The notes under the pieces are model-generated. The model ran no database searches, was not told the DNA's origin, and saw only the letters and a program-made list of their open reading frames with translations. From positions 4,650,001 through 4,714,000 of the forward strand of contig NZ_CP055481.1 in assembly GCF_013705725.1 (NCBI RefSeq): DNA of 64,000 nucleotides, read 5' to 3'. Source of the stretch: Klebsiella sp. RHBSTW-00484. Lineage in GTDB: Bacteria; Pseudomonadota; Gammaproteobacteria; Enterobacterales; Enterobacteriaceae. Shown here in pieces: positions 8,779-16,484 of this stretch; the first letter of the stretch is position 1; each line of letters begins with the position of its first letter. The translations under genes were made by a program, and so were the position numbers.

Positions 8779-10365
8779 ATGACGACCCGGCATCAAGTGA
8801 GTCTGGTTACAGGGGTCCTAATACTTGCCATTATTTTGCCTATAGTCCTGAGTATCTGGTTGGCAACCCAGCAGGCCAAAATGCAGTTTTACACCGAACT
8901 GGATAATTTTTCCGCCCGCGTTCTGGAGCGCGTTCAGCAGGTAGCCAACCAGGCACGAGAAGCGCTCAAGGAAGCGGATACCCACACGGCCGCCACCTGT
9001 AGCCCACAGCACTTACTCGAAATGCGGCGCATTGCCTATACCCATCGCTACGTGCAGGAGGTTCTGTGGTTACGCGATGGCATTCCGCAGTGCTCTTCTC
9101 TTGAGGATCACCAGGTTTCAGTAACCTTTCCGGTACCTGATCACATCACTAGCGACGGCTATCGTGCCTGGCTTACATCGGTTAACGACCTGGGCCTGCA
9201 ACATAAAATGACGGCAATGGGCAGCGAGAATCATGTGGTGATGATTGATCCCACTTCGTTTATTGATGTGATTCCATTAGGCCAGGAAGAGATTCACACT
9301 CTCTTGTTCGGAACCAAGCGCAATCAGATTATTATCAGCAGTAAGCCGCTCAATGCGGTAGCCTGGGCGAAAATTAAACGCCTGGATGCCGATACGCTGA
9401 CTATCAATAATACCGTTTATCGTATTCACACCATTCCCGAGCTGGGTCTGGCTATCGCCACCTGGTCATCCACGCTGCCATTACAGAAAAAACTCCATCA
9501 GCAGCTGATACTGTGGCTACCGATTGGTCTATTCACTAGCCTGCTGGCCTCGTTCCTGCTTCTTCGCTTGCTAAGAAGATTACGCTCACCGCGCTACGGG
9601 ATGCTAGACGCCCTGCACTCCAACGCCATTCAGGTGTATTACCAACCCATAATTTCGCTACAAAGTGGAAAAATCGTTGGCGCTGAAGCGCTGGCGCGCT
9701 GGCAGCAACCGGATGGTAGCTTTTTATCGCCGGATATTTTTATTCCGCTTGCCGAACAGACCGGGCTTATCACCCGCTTAACGGAAGATATTGTCAGAAA
9801 AATCTTTACCGACCTTGGCCCCTGGTTACGCCAGCGTCCGGATATCCATATTGCGATTAATCTGTCGGTCGATGACTTGCGTTCGCCAAAGCTGCCGCAG
9901 CTTTTACGCGAACAGCTTCTTATCTGGAATATCCATGCCCAGCAAATCATCCTGGAAATTACCGAACGCGGTTTTGTTGATCCGCAAATCACCCTGCCGG
10001 TTATCGCGGGCTACCGCAAGGCAGGGCATCGTATCTCCATTGATGATTTCGGTACCGGCTACTCCAGCCTGAGCTATTTGCAAAAACTGGACGTTGATAC
10101 TCTGAAAATCGATAAATCGTTTGTCGATACGCTGGAGTACAAACCGCTTACGCCGCACATTATCTAGATGGCGAAAGCGCTTAATCTGGCGACCGTTGCG
10201 GAAGGTGTGGAAACCGAAAGCCAGCGCGACTGGCTGCGCGATCATGGCGTGCAATATGCCCAAGGCTGGCTTTACAGCAAGGCTCTGCCGAAAGAGAAGT
10301 TTATCCTGTGGGCAGAGAATAACCTCAAAGCACACCCCACAGAGCCTGATGAAAATCGCGCCTGA
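8779..10365 (+). pseudogene. pdeB: pdeB (ylaB) cyclic-di-GMP phosphodiesterase broken by an in-frame amber codon
   Basis: The full reading frame of 528 codons encodes a CSS-motif/EAL protein like E. coli PdeB: a membrane segment (10-31), a periplasmic domain with paired cysteines (the CSP and QCSS segments), a second membrane segment (236-258) and a cytoplasmic EAL domain from about 275. EALAR, INLS, EITERG and DDFGTGYSS motifs are all present. Codon 463 (10165-10167) is TAG where the family normally has an acidic residue (GAG to TAG is one base), and the frame continues intact for another 65 codons. Stopping there removes the AEGVE segment and the QGW strand of the EAL barrel, so the 462-residue product is probably inactive. 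The start has AAGGA upstream. The neighbouring frame is undamaged, so the lesion looks recent or could be a sequencing error. Confidence 0.88.
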
Positions 10366-10367
10366 AT

Positions 10368-10640
10368 TCACTTCAGGTAGGATTTGACCACCTGCATGAC
10401 CACTTCAAGATCGGCTTCACGCTGGCCTTCTTCTGGTTCTTTAACGACATGGTCCGTTAAGTGTCCCTGGATAACCTGCAACATCATACCGTTGACCGCC
10501 CCGCGGATCGCCGCAAGCTGCTGCAACACCTCTGCGCATTCATGTTCCCGATTGAGCATTTTCTCCAGCGCCGCACTTTGCCCCTGAATTTTCTTCAATC
10601 TGGTCAATAACATCTTCTTGTGACGAACGGTATGTGACAT
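10368..10640 (-). CDS. rcnR: Nickel/cobalt-responsive repressor RcnR
   Basis: All-helical metal-sensing repressor of the CsoR/RcnR family, 90 residues from the ATG at 10640 (MSHTVRHKK). The longer frame upstream adds nine residues that no RcnR has. All cobalt/nickel ligands known from E. coli RcnR are conserved at the same positions: His3, Glu34, Cys35, His60 and His64. This separates it from the formaldehyde sensor FrmR. It is divergent from rcnA and three perfect RcnR boxes lie between them. It represses rcnA and itself until Ni(II) or Co(II) binds. Its stop codon is two bases from the end of pdeB, with which it converges. Confidence 0.93.
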   Translation of the reverse strand: MSHTVRHKKMLLTRLKKIQGQSAALEKMLNREHECAEVLQQLAAIRGAVNGMMLQVIQGHLTDHVVKEPEEGQREADLEVVMQVVKSYLK

Positions 10641-10717
10641 ATCGCGATCCACTCTTGAATGAGTCAATTTTTGCCGCTAAAGGCCTTTGTATGGAATGAC
10701 AACAGCATAACATGCTC

Positions 10718-10774
10718 TACTCCCCCGGAGTATTTTTCTACTGGGGGGTAGTATTTATTTACTGGGGGGGAGTA
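10718..10774. promoter_or_regulatory. Three RcnR operators, 21 bp apart
   Basis: Three 15-bp copies of the RcnR box (TACT-G6-N-AGTA): 10718-10732 (inverted, C-rich on the plus strand), 10739-10753 and 10760-10774. The starts are exactly 21 bp apart, two turns of B-DNA, so all boxes lie on one face of the helix. The poly-G core matches the known requirement for A-form-like DNA. They cover the rcnR and rcnA promoters. Confidence 0.88.
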
Positions 10775-10804
10775 GCATACGATCACTTTTAGCGGGGGCT
10801 GGTT

Positions 10805-11632
10805 ATGAACGATTTCACTTCACTTTTGCAGCAAGGCAATGCCTGGTTATTTATACCCAGCGCCATTCTGCTCGGCGCACTGCACGGCCTCGAGCCGGGG
10901 CACTCTAAAACAATGATGGCGGCATTTATTGTGGCGGTGCGTGGCACGTTGAAGCAGGCGGTACTGCTGGGGCTAGCTGCGACTATATCGCATACGGCGG
11001 TCGTCTGGTTGGTGGCGATGGCGGGTTTATGGTTTGGTCGCGGCTGGGACGCGCAGACATCAGAACCCTGGTTTCAGCTGATTTCAGGGATCCTTATCGT
11101 ACTGATCGCCTGCTGGATGCTGTGGCGAACCTGGCGCGAATCTCGCCCGCATGAACATGAACATGAACATGAACATGAACATGAACATCATCATGATCAC
11201 CACCATCCACATGAATACAACTCTCCCCCTCATCAAGGTCCGCTGGTTGCCTCCGACTGGCAGGACGCGCACCAGCGAGCGCATGCAGAAGAGATCAATC
11301 GTCGCTTTAACGGACAACAAGTCACCACCGGACAAATCATGTTATTCGGGCTAACGGGTGGTTTAATCCCCTGTCCGGCATCAATTACCGTATTGCTCAT
11401 TTGCCTGCAGTTGAAAAAATTCTCACTGGGAGCGACGCTGGTATTGGGGTTTAGCGTGGGACTGGCGCTTACCTTAGTCACCTCTGGCGCGATTGCGGCT
11501 TTAAGCGTGAAACACGTCGCCAACCGCTGGCCAGGGCTAAACAATCTGTCGCGAAAAGCACCGTGGATTTCCGGCACGCTGATTATCGTGGTGGGTTTCT
11601 ATATGATGCTGCATGGCTGGAGCAGTTTGTAA
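10805..11632 (+). CDS. rcnA: Nickel/cobalt efflux protein RcnA
   Basis: Inner-membrane exporter of Ni(II) and Co(II), 275 residues with about six membrane segments. The second segment contains GALHGLEPGHSKTM, the histidine-bearing motif typical of NiCoT-like transporters. A cytoplasmic loop (about residues 115-140) holds an alternating HEHEH run followed by HHHDHHH, which probably gathers metal. The His-Glu run is encoded by perfect GAACAT repeats and may vary in length. It is divergent from its repressor gene. Confidence 0.93.
   Translation: MNDFTSLLQQGNAWLFIPSAILLGALHGLEPGHSKTMMAAFIVAVRGTLKQAVLLGLAATISHTAVVWLVAMAGLWFGRGWDAQTSEPWFQLISGILIVLIACWMLWRTWRESRPHEHEHEHEHEHEHHHDHHHPHEYNSPPHQGPLVASDWQDAHQRAHAEEINRRFNGQQVTTGQIMLFGLTGGLIPCPASITVLLICLQLKKFSLGATLVLGFSVGLALTLVTSGAIAALSVKHVANRWPGLNNLSRKAPWISGTLIIVVGFYMMLHGWSSL
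11149..11190 (+). repeat. Hexanucleotide (CATGAA)n microsatellite inside rcnA
   Basis: About seven tandem copies of CATGAA encode the alternating His-Glu run of RcnA. Units are multiples of three, so slippage would lengthen or shorten the metal-binding loop without a frameshift. Confidence 0.8.
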
Positions 11633-11641
11633 CGAAGCTAT

Positions 11642-11670
11642 TGCCATCCCCACTGGGAGCGGGGATGGCA
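11642..11670. terminator. Stem-loop between convergent rcnA and ybaA
   Basis: TGCCATCCCC and GGGGATGGCA form a perfect 10-bp stem with a nine-base loop. It lies in the 46-base gap between converging genes. Neither side has a long T tract, so its action as a terminator is probable but not certain. Confidence 0.6.
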
Positions 11671-11678
11671 GAGATGAA

Positions 11679-12032
11679 TTACTCATCCAGTAGCGGTACG
11701 AAACCGCCGAAAATCATTCGTTTACCGTCAAATGGCATATTATCGCCGAACTCTTTCATCCGCGGATCGGCCATCATTTTGGCGTTGGCGGCATCCCTGG
11801 CTTCTTTCGAAGCATATTCAATCCAGCTAAACACCACCTCTTCATCATCTTCAGCTTTCACTGCCATACGGAAGTCGGTCAACTTTCCATCGGGGACATC
11901 ATCCGCCCAACACTCCACCACGCGCAGCGCGCCAAACTCTTTAAAGAGTGGCGCGGCCTTTGCTGCCATTTCGCGGTATGCCTCCTTATTTTCCGCCGGT
12001 ACGGCAACAACAAAACCATCAACGTACTTCAT
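11679..12032 (-). CDS. ybaA: DUF1428 family protein YbaA
   Basis: A 117-residue cytoplasmic protein of the DUF1428 family, matching E. coli YbaA over its whole length (KYVDGFVVAVP at the start, GFVPLLDE near the end). The fold is a dimeric alpha/beta ferredoxin-like barrel; its biochemical role is unknown. The start has GGAGA upstream. In E. coli it also lies near ylaB and ybaZ, so it belongs to the backbone. Confidence 0.88.
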   Translation of the reverse strand: MKYVDGFVVAVPAENKEAYREMAAKAAPLFKEFGALRVVECWADDVPDGKLTDFRMAVKAEDDEEVVFSWIEYASKEARDAANAKMMADPRMKEFGDNMPFDGKRMIFGGFVPLLDE

Positions 12033-12124
12033 GAGTTAATTCTCCGAAGTGAACAGCACAGCCGGAGAACCCGGCTATATCTGAATTGATAAGTTTAGTA
12101 TCTGCTCTTGATGACGGCTTAAAA

Positions 12125-12739
12125 TCAGGAAATAACCTCACTGCGTTTTGCCGACGCTTTGCGCGTAATTGACTGACGAAACCACGGCAAGCACAGCTGA
12201 ATCAGTGGCCCAATCGTTAGCGCATAAAGTACGGTACCTACGCCAAATTTACCGCCTAACAGCCAGCCAATCAGCAGAACCGATACTTCAATCGCCGTAC
12301 GAATGCCGCGCAACGACCACCCTGTACGTGCATGCAGGTCAGTCATCAGACCATCGCGAGGACCCGGGCCGAAACCGGCACCAATATACATGCCAGTTGC
12401 CAGTGCATTCAGCACGATAGCCCCCACCAGCAGGAGGCTGCTCGACACGAGCGATTCGATAGGCGGCAATACTGCCAGAGTGGCATTTGCTGCCAGCCCT
12501 AACACAACCACATTACTCACTGTACCCAGACCCGGCATTTGCCGTAGCGGGATCCACAATAGCAGCACCGCCGCGCCGGTCAGGATCATCACCGTGCCGA
12601 AATCCAGACTGAATTGTTTGCCAATCCCCAGATGAAAAACATCCCACGGATCGGCCCCGAGATTGGCATGAACAAATAGCGCGGTCGATACGCCGTACAG
12701 GACCAGACCGATGTAAAGTTGCAGTAAGCGACGTACCAT
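12125..12739 (-). CDS. yczE: YczE/YitT-family membrane protein
   Basis: A 204-residue integral membrane protein with about five hydrophobic segments, of the YczE/YyaS/YitT family. The recognisable features are the NLGADPWDVFHLGI segment after the first helix and GFGPGPRDGLMTDL in the middle. The substrate is unknown. It is divergent from a MocR-type regulator gene, a pairing seen in several enterobacteria and bacilli, so the regulator probably controls it. The start is the ATG at 12739 with GAGGTG upstream. Confidence 0.8.
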   Translation of the reverse strand: MVRRLLQLYIGLVLYGVSTALFVHANLGADPWDVFHLGIGKQFSLDFGTVMILTGAAVLLLWIPLRQMPGLGTVSNVVVLGLAANATLAVLPPIESLVSSSLLLVGAIVLNALATGMYIGAGFGPGPRDGLMTDLHARTGWSLRGIRTAIEVSVLLIGWLLGGKFGVGTVLYALTIGPLIQLCLPWFRQSITRKASAKRSEVIS

Positions 12740-12779
12740 TTTTCACCTCAGAGTCATTGCGATTTCCGCTATCATCAGT

Positions 12780-12824
12780 AAAAATGGATTGATAATTAAT
12801 GGCCAGTTTTTAAAAAGTGGATTG
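12780..12824. promoter_or_regulatory. Direct repeats in the yczE/MocR-regulator intergenic region
   Basis: TGGATTG, preceded by an A tract, occurs twice in the same orientation (12785-12791 and 12818-12824), 33 bp apart; the second copy touches the regulator's ribosome site. MocR-type regulators are known to bind direct repeats in such divergent regions, so this is a candidate autoregulatory site. Confidence 0.35.
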
Positions 12825-12826
12825 CT

Positions 12827-14254
12827 ATGTCATCTCGTCGCTTTGGTTCACAATCGCTGGTACGCCTGCTCGGTAACTGGCAAGAATCCACCTCCCGTAC
12901 GCCGCTCTGGCGTCAGTTAGCTGAAGCTCTACGCCTGCTAATCCTCGATGGTCGCCTGGCTTTGGAAACCCGGCTACCCGGCGAACGTGAACTGGCAGCC
13001 GCTCTGAATATCAGCCGCACTACGGTTGCCAGCGCGCTCGGGCAACTGCGAGAGGAGGGCTATCTCTACAGTCGCCAGGGCAGCGGATCGCGGATCGCTC
13101 TGCCGGAACGCCCGGTAAATATGGCAGCCAAAACGCCGGATCCGTTGTCAGTCAATCTGGCCGTTGCTGCGCTCAGCGCTGGACCTGAGATCCATCAAGC
13201 CTACAGTCAGGCTCTCAAGATCATGCCTCAGCATTTATCCAATACCGGTTACGATCAGCAAGGCCTGCAGCTTCTTCGCGAAGCGATCGCCCACCGCTAT
13301 AGCGAGCGCGGCCTGCCGACGCGCAGTGATGAAGTGATGATCGTCAATGGAGCGCTAAGCGGATTTGCTCTGGTGCTGCGTTTATTAACCGGGCCAGGCG
13401 ATCGCGTGGTGGTAGATGCGCCGACTTACCCCATGGCGATCAGCGCAATTCAGGGAGCATCGTGCCGCCCGGTTGGCGTCGCGTTACCAGCGCAGGGATG
13501 GGATTGCGACGGTCTGGCAGCGACAATCGCGCAAACGGCCCCGCGACTGGCCTGGCTGATGCCCGACTTTCATAACCCCACTGGTCGTTGTATGGATAGC
13601 GCCACGCGCCAGCGGGTTGCCGATATCGCAGCGCAAACCCGCACCACTCTGGTGGTCGATGAGACGATGGTCGATTTATGGTACGACGCCCCACCACCGC
13701 CTCCATTAGCGACGTTTAATCCGGACGCGCCGGTAATCACTATCGGCTCCGCGGGGAAAAGTTTTTGGGGAGGGTTGCGCATAGGCTGGATCCGCGCGTC
13801 TTCGCGAACCATTGCATCGCTGGTCCAGGCACGCGACTCCCTCGATCTGGGCTCTCCGCTGCTGGAACAACTGGCCTGCTGTTGGTTACTGGAAAATGAA
13901 AAAACGCTGTTACCATCACGCCGGACGATGCTGGCCGCCCGCAGGGACATGTGCGGCGAACTGATGGCTGAGTTTTTCCCGCATTGGCGTTTTACGTTGC
14001 CCGAGGGGGGGCTCTCTTTTTGGGTGGAATTACCAGGAATGCTGGCGACACTGTTTTCGGTGCGGGCAGAAAGTCGCGGGATTCATATCGGAACAGGAAC
14101 GCGTTTCGGTCTGGCAGGCGCATTTGACCGTTATTTACGTTTGCCCTTCACGCTGTCTGATGAGGAACTACGCAACGCCTTTAATACGCTGCAGCCGCTA
14201 TGGCATAGCCTTACGGAACAGAAGGATAATTTTCGCCTGCGGAAAATCATATAA
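12827..14254 (+). CDS. MocR-family (GntR plus aminotransferase fold) PLP-dependent regulator
   Basis: A 475-residue regulator. Residues 20-95 form a GntR winged helix (LPGERELAAALNISRTTV), followed from about 115 by a class I aminotransferase domain. The lysine expected to bind pyridoxal phosphate lies in IGSAGKSFWGGLRIG, and YPMAISAIQG and DFHNPTGR match the cofactor pocket. Such proteins use PLP as an effector or cofactor for DNA control. It resembles YczR, the partner of the divergent YczE, and probably controls that gene and itself. The ligand is unknown. Confidence 0.86.
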   Translation: MSSRRFGSQSLVRLLGNWQESTSRTPLWRQLAEALRLLILDGRLALETRLPGERELAAALNISRTTVASALGQLREEGYLYSRQGSGSRIALPERPVNMAAKTPDPLSVNLAVAALSAGPEIHQAYSQALKIMPQHLSNTGYDQQGLQLLREAIAHRYSERGLPTRSDEVMIVNGALSGFALVLRLLTGPGDRVVVDAPTYPMAISAIQGASCRPVGVALPAQGWDCDGLAATIAQTAPRLAWLMPDFHNPTGRCMDSATRQRVADIAAQTRTTLVVDETMVDLWYDAPPPPPLATFNPDAPVITIGSAGKSFWGGLRIGWIRASSRTIASLVQARDSLDLGSPLLEQLACCWLLENEKTLLPSRRTMLAARRDMCGELMAEFFPHWRFTLPEGGLSFWVELPGMLATLFSVRAESRGIHIGTGTRFGLAGAFDRYLRLPFTLSDEELRNAFNTLQPLWHSLTEQKDNFRLRKII

Positions 14255-14263
14255 TAAAATATC

Positions 14264-14285
14264 GACGGGCTGGAGCCAGCCCGTC
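14264..14285. terminator. Stem-loop between the MocR regulator and the small gene pair
   Basis: GACGGGCTG and CAGCCCGTC form a perfect 9-bp stem with a four-base loop, in the gap between converging transcripts. On the minus strand it is followed by GATATTTTATT, a weak T tract. Confidence 0.55.
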
Positions 14286-14387
14286 AAAAACCATCATCCA
14301 TGATGCATATGAGATGTTTTTATAAAATTGCCATTCAATCTTGTCATTACGACATGTCAGTCCGATGACAAAAATGAAATAATTTCA

Positions 14388-14603
14388 TCAATGCTGGCGC
14401 GGAATCGCAAAACCTTTTAGCGATATAATAAAACCATCTTCATCTTTTTTAATTTTTGCACCGGTATCACACCAATCGGATGCAATGCGAAAAAACTCAT
14501 CGCTACCAATATTCCAGTTCAGACGTACATGCTTAACATAGCCGGATCGTAGCATGTCGCAGGCTTCGCTATAGTTGCTGGCTGTAGAGAGTTGTTGTTT
14601 CAT
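14388..14603 (-). CDS. Small uncharacterised protein, second gene of an RHH cassette
   Basis: A 71-residue protein that I do not recognise. It is hydrophilic, without a signal or membrane segment, and ends in strands (GFIISLKGF). Its ATG overlaps the stop of the upstream RHH gene by four bases (ATGA), so the two are translationally coupled. The overlap, the small sizes and the preceding DNA-binding-like protein resemble a toxin-antitoxin arrangement. No RelE, MazF or HicA motif is visible, so a toxin role is only a hypothesis; the C-terminal part faintly recalls small TusA-like folds. Confidence 0.6.
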   Translation of the reverse strand: MKQQLSTASNYSEACDMLRSGYVKHVRLNWNIGSDEFFRIASDWCDTGAKIKKDEDGFIISLKGFAIPRQH

Positions 14604-14857
14604 TTTCTCTTCTTCAGAATTTTACGTAACGCTTTGATTTCTTTAGGGGTTAATGGAGACGTTTCCTCTTCGGTATGCTGGCTATCGATATCTTCCTCCG
14701 AAACCCCCGCCTCGTCTGCTGAATCCACTACCTGAAAAGCTAGCAACAGCAGTTTCTCCGTCGTTGTCCCTAAATTCTCGTTATTTTCTTCCGCATACTG
14801 ACGCAGTTTTTCTTTTAACTCGCTATCAATTTTTACGTTCAGAACCACAGTGGTCAT
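14600..14857 (-). CDS. Ribbon-helix-helix-like protein, possible antitoxin
   Basis: An 85-residue protein beginning MTTVVLNVKIDSELKEKL, a beta strand followed by helices with the look of a ribbon-helix-helix DNA-binding domain (RelB/ParD/CopG-like). The C-terminal half is acidic (SEEDIDSQHTEEE) and ends in a basic run KILKKRK. I chose the ATG at 14857 because GGGA lies nine bases upstream; a GTG two codons earlier is too close to it. The gene heads a two-gene unit preceded by AT-rich DNA. Autorepression would be expected if it is an antitoxin. Confidence 0.6.
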   Translation of the reverse strand: MTTVVLNVKIDSELKEKLRQYAEENNENLGTTTEKLLLLAFQVVDSADEAGVSEEDIDSQHTEEETSPLTPKEIKALRKILKKRK

Positions 14858-14938
14858 AATCACGCTTCCCGTGAAATAAAATTATCATATAATTAATACA
14901 CGAAGTTAACATGCTGATCCAGAGATATATCTCCAGCT

Positions 14939-15065
14939 TATACCCTTAATAATTCTAGTTGCTTAAAGGCGGCAAGGGAGTGAGTCCCCAGGAGCATAGA
15001 TAACTATGTGACTGGGGTGAGCGAGCGTAGCCAACACATAAGCAACTTGAAGTATGACGGGTATA
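14939..15065. repeat. ERIC element (copy 1)
   Basis: A 127-bp enterobacterial repetitive intergenic consensus element. It is recognisable from its central GTGACTGGGGTGAGCG and GAGTCCCCAGGAGC blocks, and from TATACCC/GGGTATA ends that make it a long imperfect palindrome. The 75 bases before it, and the 15066-15280 stretch after it, are AT-rich with no gene seen. Confidence 0.93.
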
Positions 15066-15269
15066 TATCTAACAACATTTTCCCATAACTAATTTGCACG
15101 CCATATATGACACGAAAATGACATTAATATTTCAGTTAAATTTCAATTTTATGACACAATGATTTTCTGGCATAAGAACCAAGCATTTTAGGAATAAAAT
15201 AAAATACACAAAATAACTGTGGATATTAAATATTGAGAGAGGGAAAAGTCACAACTTTACTGTGGGATA

Positions 15270-15295
15270 GAAAATTTTGAGACCCAGAAATGGGT
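15270..15295 (-). terminator. Terminator of ffs
   Basis: Downstream of the 4.5S RNA on the minus strand, ACCCATTTCTGGGT forms a small hairpin followed by CTCAAAATTTTC. Its first bases overlap the RNA 3' end. Confidence 0.55.
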
Positions 15296-15405
15296 GGGGG
15301 CCCTGCCAGCTACATCCCGGCACACACGTCGTCTGCTCTGGCTGCTTCCTTCCGGATCTGACCTGGTAAACAGAGTAGCGTTGCGGGAGAACCAACAGAG
15401 CCCCC
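15292..15405 (-). ncRNA. ffs: 4.5S RNA (signal recognition particle RNA)
   Basis: A 114-nt RNA read on the minus strand that matches E. coli 4.5S RNA almost base for base. It begins GGGGGCTCTGTTGG and ends GGGCCCCCACCC, and the apical hairpin carries CCGGAAGGAAGCAGCC, the loop bound by Ffh. With Ffh it targets membrane proteins to FtsY. The few differences from E. coli lie in the helix next to the apical loop. It sits between ybaA and atl as in the E. coli backbone. Confidence 0.97.
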
Positions 15406-15661
15406 ATTGAGAGCGCTAGTTACCTAACGCGCTGGCGCATTATCCCTGCTGAGCTAGTGAATTGCAAGCTGCCGCCGATCGGCTGCTGATTTATTGCGCA
15501 AAGCCAGCAAATGAGTATCACAGGATACTTCTCGATACACTCCAGCGAGGTGAAATCAAGAGATTGCGAGCGTACTCTCAGCACAATTTCCCGTCGTCAT
15601 TCATAATACCAGACATGCTTTGTATCCTTTTTAATCAATACGTTATCCCAATGGTACCTGA

Positions 15662-16069
15662 ATGAGTGAATTACCGCGTTTAATCACCACCCTGGCAATG
15701 CCCCCTATCGACGAAGTCACCGTTCCTTTCCATGGTTTAAACTTCCTGCGCCCAGAGCTGATGCTGGATTTCATCACGATTAGCGATGCCCAACTGCTGG
15801 CTGTGACGTCGGTTGCGCTGCTTTACTCCAGCGTCGGCGTGCTCCAGCACGTTGAACTGCGCAAGTTGCCCATCGAAGTTAGCGGCCGCGTGGTGTACCC
15901 GATATCAACGCTTAAGCTCCCGGCAATGCGGGCTAAACTTATCATTAACGCTCAGTCCAAACGCCTGAAGTTTCTTGAAAGCCTGCTGAGCAATACCCCG
16001 AACGAAAATATCCATGGTATGCAGATCCTTGGCCTGGCACTGGAATTTACCGTTGCAAAATCGGCTTGA
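15662..16069 (+). CDS. Hypothetical protein upstream of atl
   Basis: A 135-residue reading frame with backbone-like codon use and no family that I recognise. It starts MSELPRLITTLAMPP and has a moderately hydrophobic middle (LLAVTSVALLYSSVGVL, about residues 42-58) and a basic segment after residue 85. The ribosome site is poor, with only GGTAC nearby. It ends 65 bases before the atl start, so they could be cotranscribed. E. coli has no obvious equivalent here. It may be a lineage-specific gene. Confidence 0.4.
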   Translation: MSELPRLITTLAMPPIDEVTVPFHGLNFLRPELMLDFITISDAQLLAVTSVALLYSSVGVLQHVELRKLPIEVSGRVVYPISTLKLPAMRAKLIINAQSKRLKFLESLLSNTPNENIHGMQILGLALEFTVAKSA

Positions 16070-16134
16070 GTCGTCATCTGTACAGTCTGCCGTCCAACGC
16101 TTATCCTGAACGTTTTCCGGCAACAGGACGTACC

Positions 16135-16446
16135 ATGGATTCTCACGATACCTTTCCACAGCGGGTCTGGCAGATAATCGCCTCTATACCGGAAGGCTAC
16201 GTTGCCACCTATGGCGACATCGCCCATCTGGCAGGCTCGCCGCGCGCTGCACGCCAGGTCGGGGGAGTGTTAAAGCGTCTACCGGAAGGCTCTACTCTCC
16301 CCTGGCATCGAGTGGTCAACCGCCGCGGGGACATCTCTCTGACGGGTCCCGATCTGCAACGTCAACGACAGGCGCTACTGGCGGAAGGCGTGCAGGTTTC
16401 CGGTAGCGGTCATATTGACCTGCAGCATTACCGTTGGATTTATTAG
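16135..16446 (+). CDS. atl: Alkyltransferase-like DNA-binding protein Atl (YbaZ)
   Basis: A 103-residue protein homologous to the DNA-binding half of O6-alkylguanine-DNA alkyltransferase. The usual active-site PCHR is PWHRVVN, cysteine replaced by tryptophan. It therefore cannot remove alkyl groups but is expected to bind O6-alkylguanine and pass the lesion to nucleotide excision repair. The helix-turn-helix region with the arginine finger is SPRAARQVGGVL. I chose the ATG at 16135 with AGGA seven bases upstream; the longer frame upstream starts at TTG without support. Confidence 0.92.
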   Translation: MDSHDTFPQRVWQIIASIPEGYVATYGDIAHLAGSPRAARQVGGVLKRLPEGSTLPWHRVVNRRGDISLTGPDLQRQRQALLAEGVQVSGSGHIDLQHYRWIY

Positions 16447-16450
16447 AGGC

Positions 16451-16474
16451 AAAAAAAGGCCCCTGAACAGGGGC
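16451..16474 (-). terminator. Terminator of ybaY
   Basis: On the minus strand GCCCCTG TT CAGGGGC is followed by a seven-T run. It also separates ybaY from the converging atl. Confidence 0.85.
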
Positions 16475-16484
16475 GCTGATGATT

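Noticed and set aside
10739..10774. G-quadruplex in the rcn intergenic region
   Set aside because: There are G runs, but they are explained exactly by RcnR boxes and only two long runs lie on one strand.
15462..15665. 67-residue frame ending at the start of the 15662 gene
   Set aside because: It starts at TTG without a ribosome site and has no recognisable feature; the four-base overlap alone is not enough.
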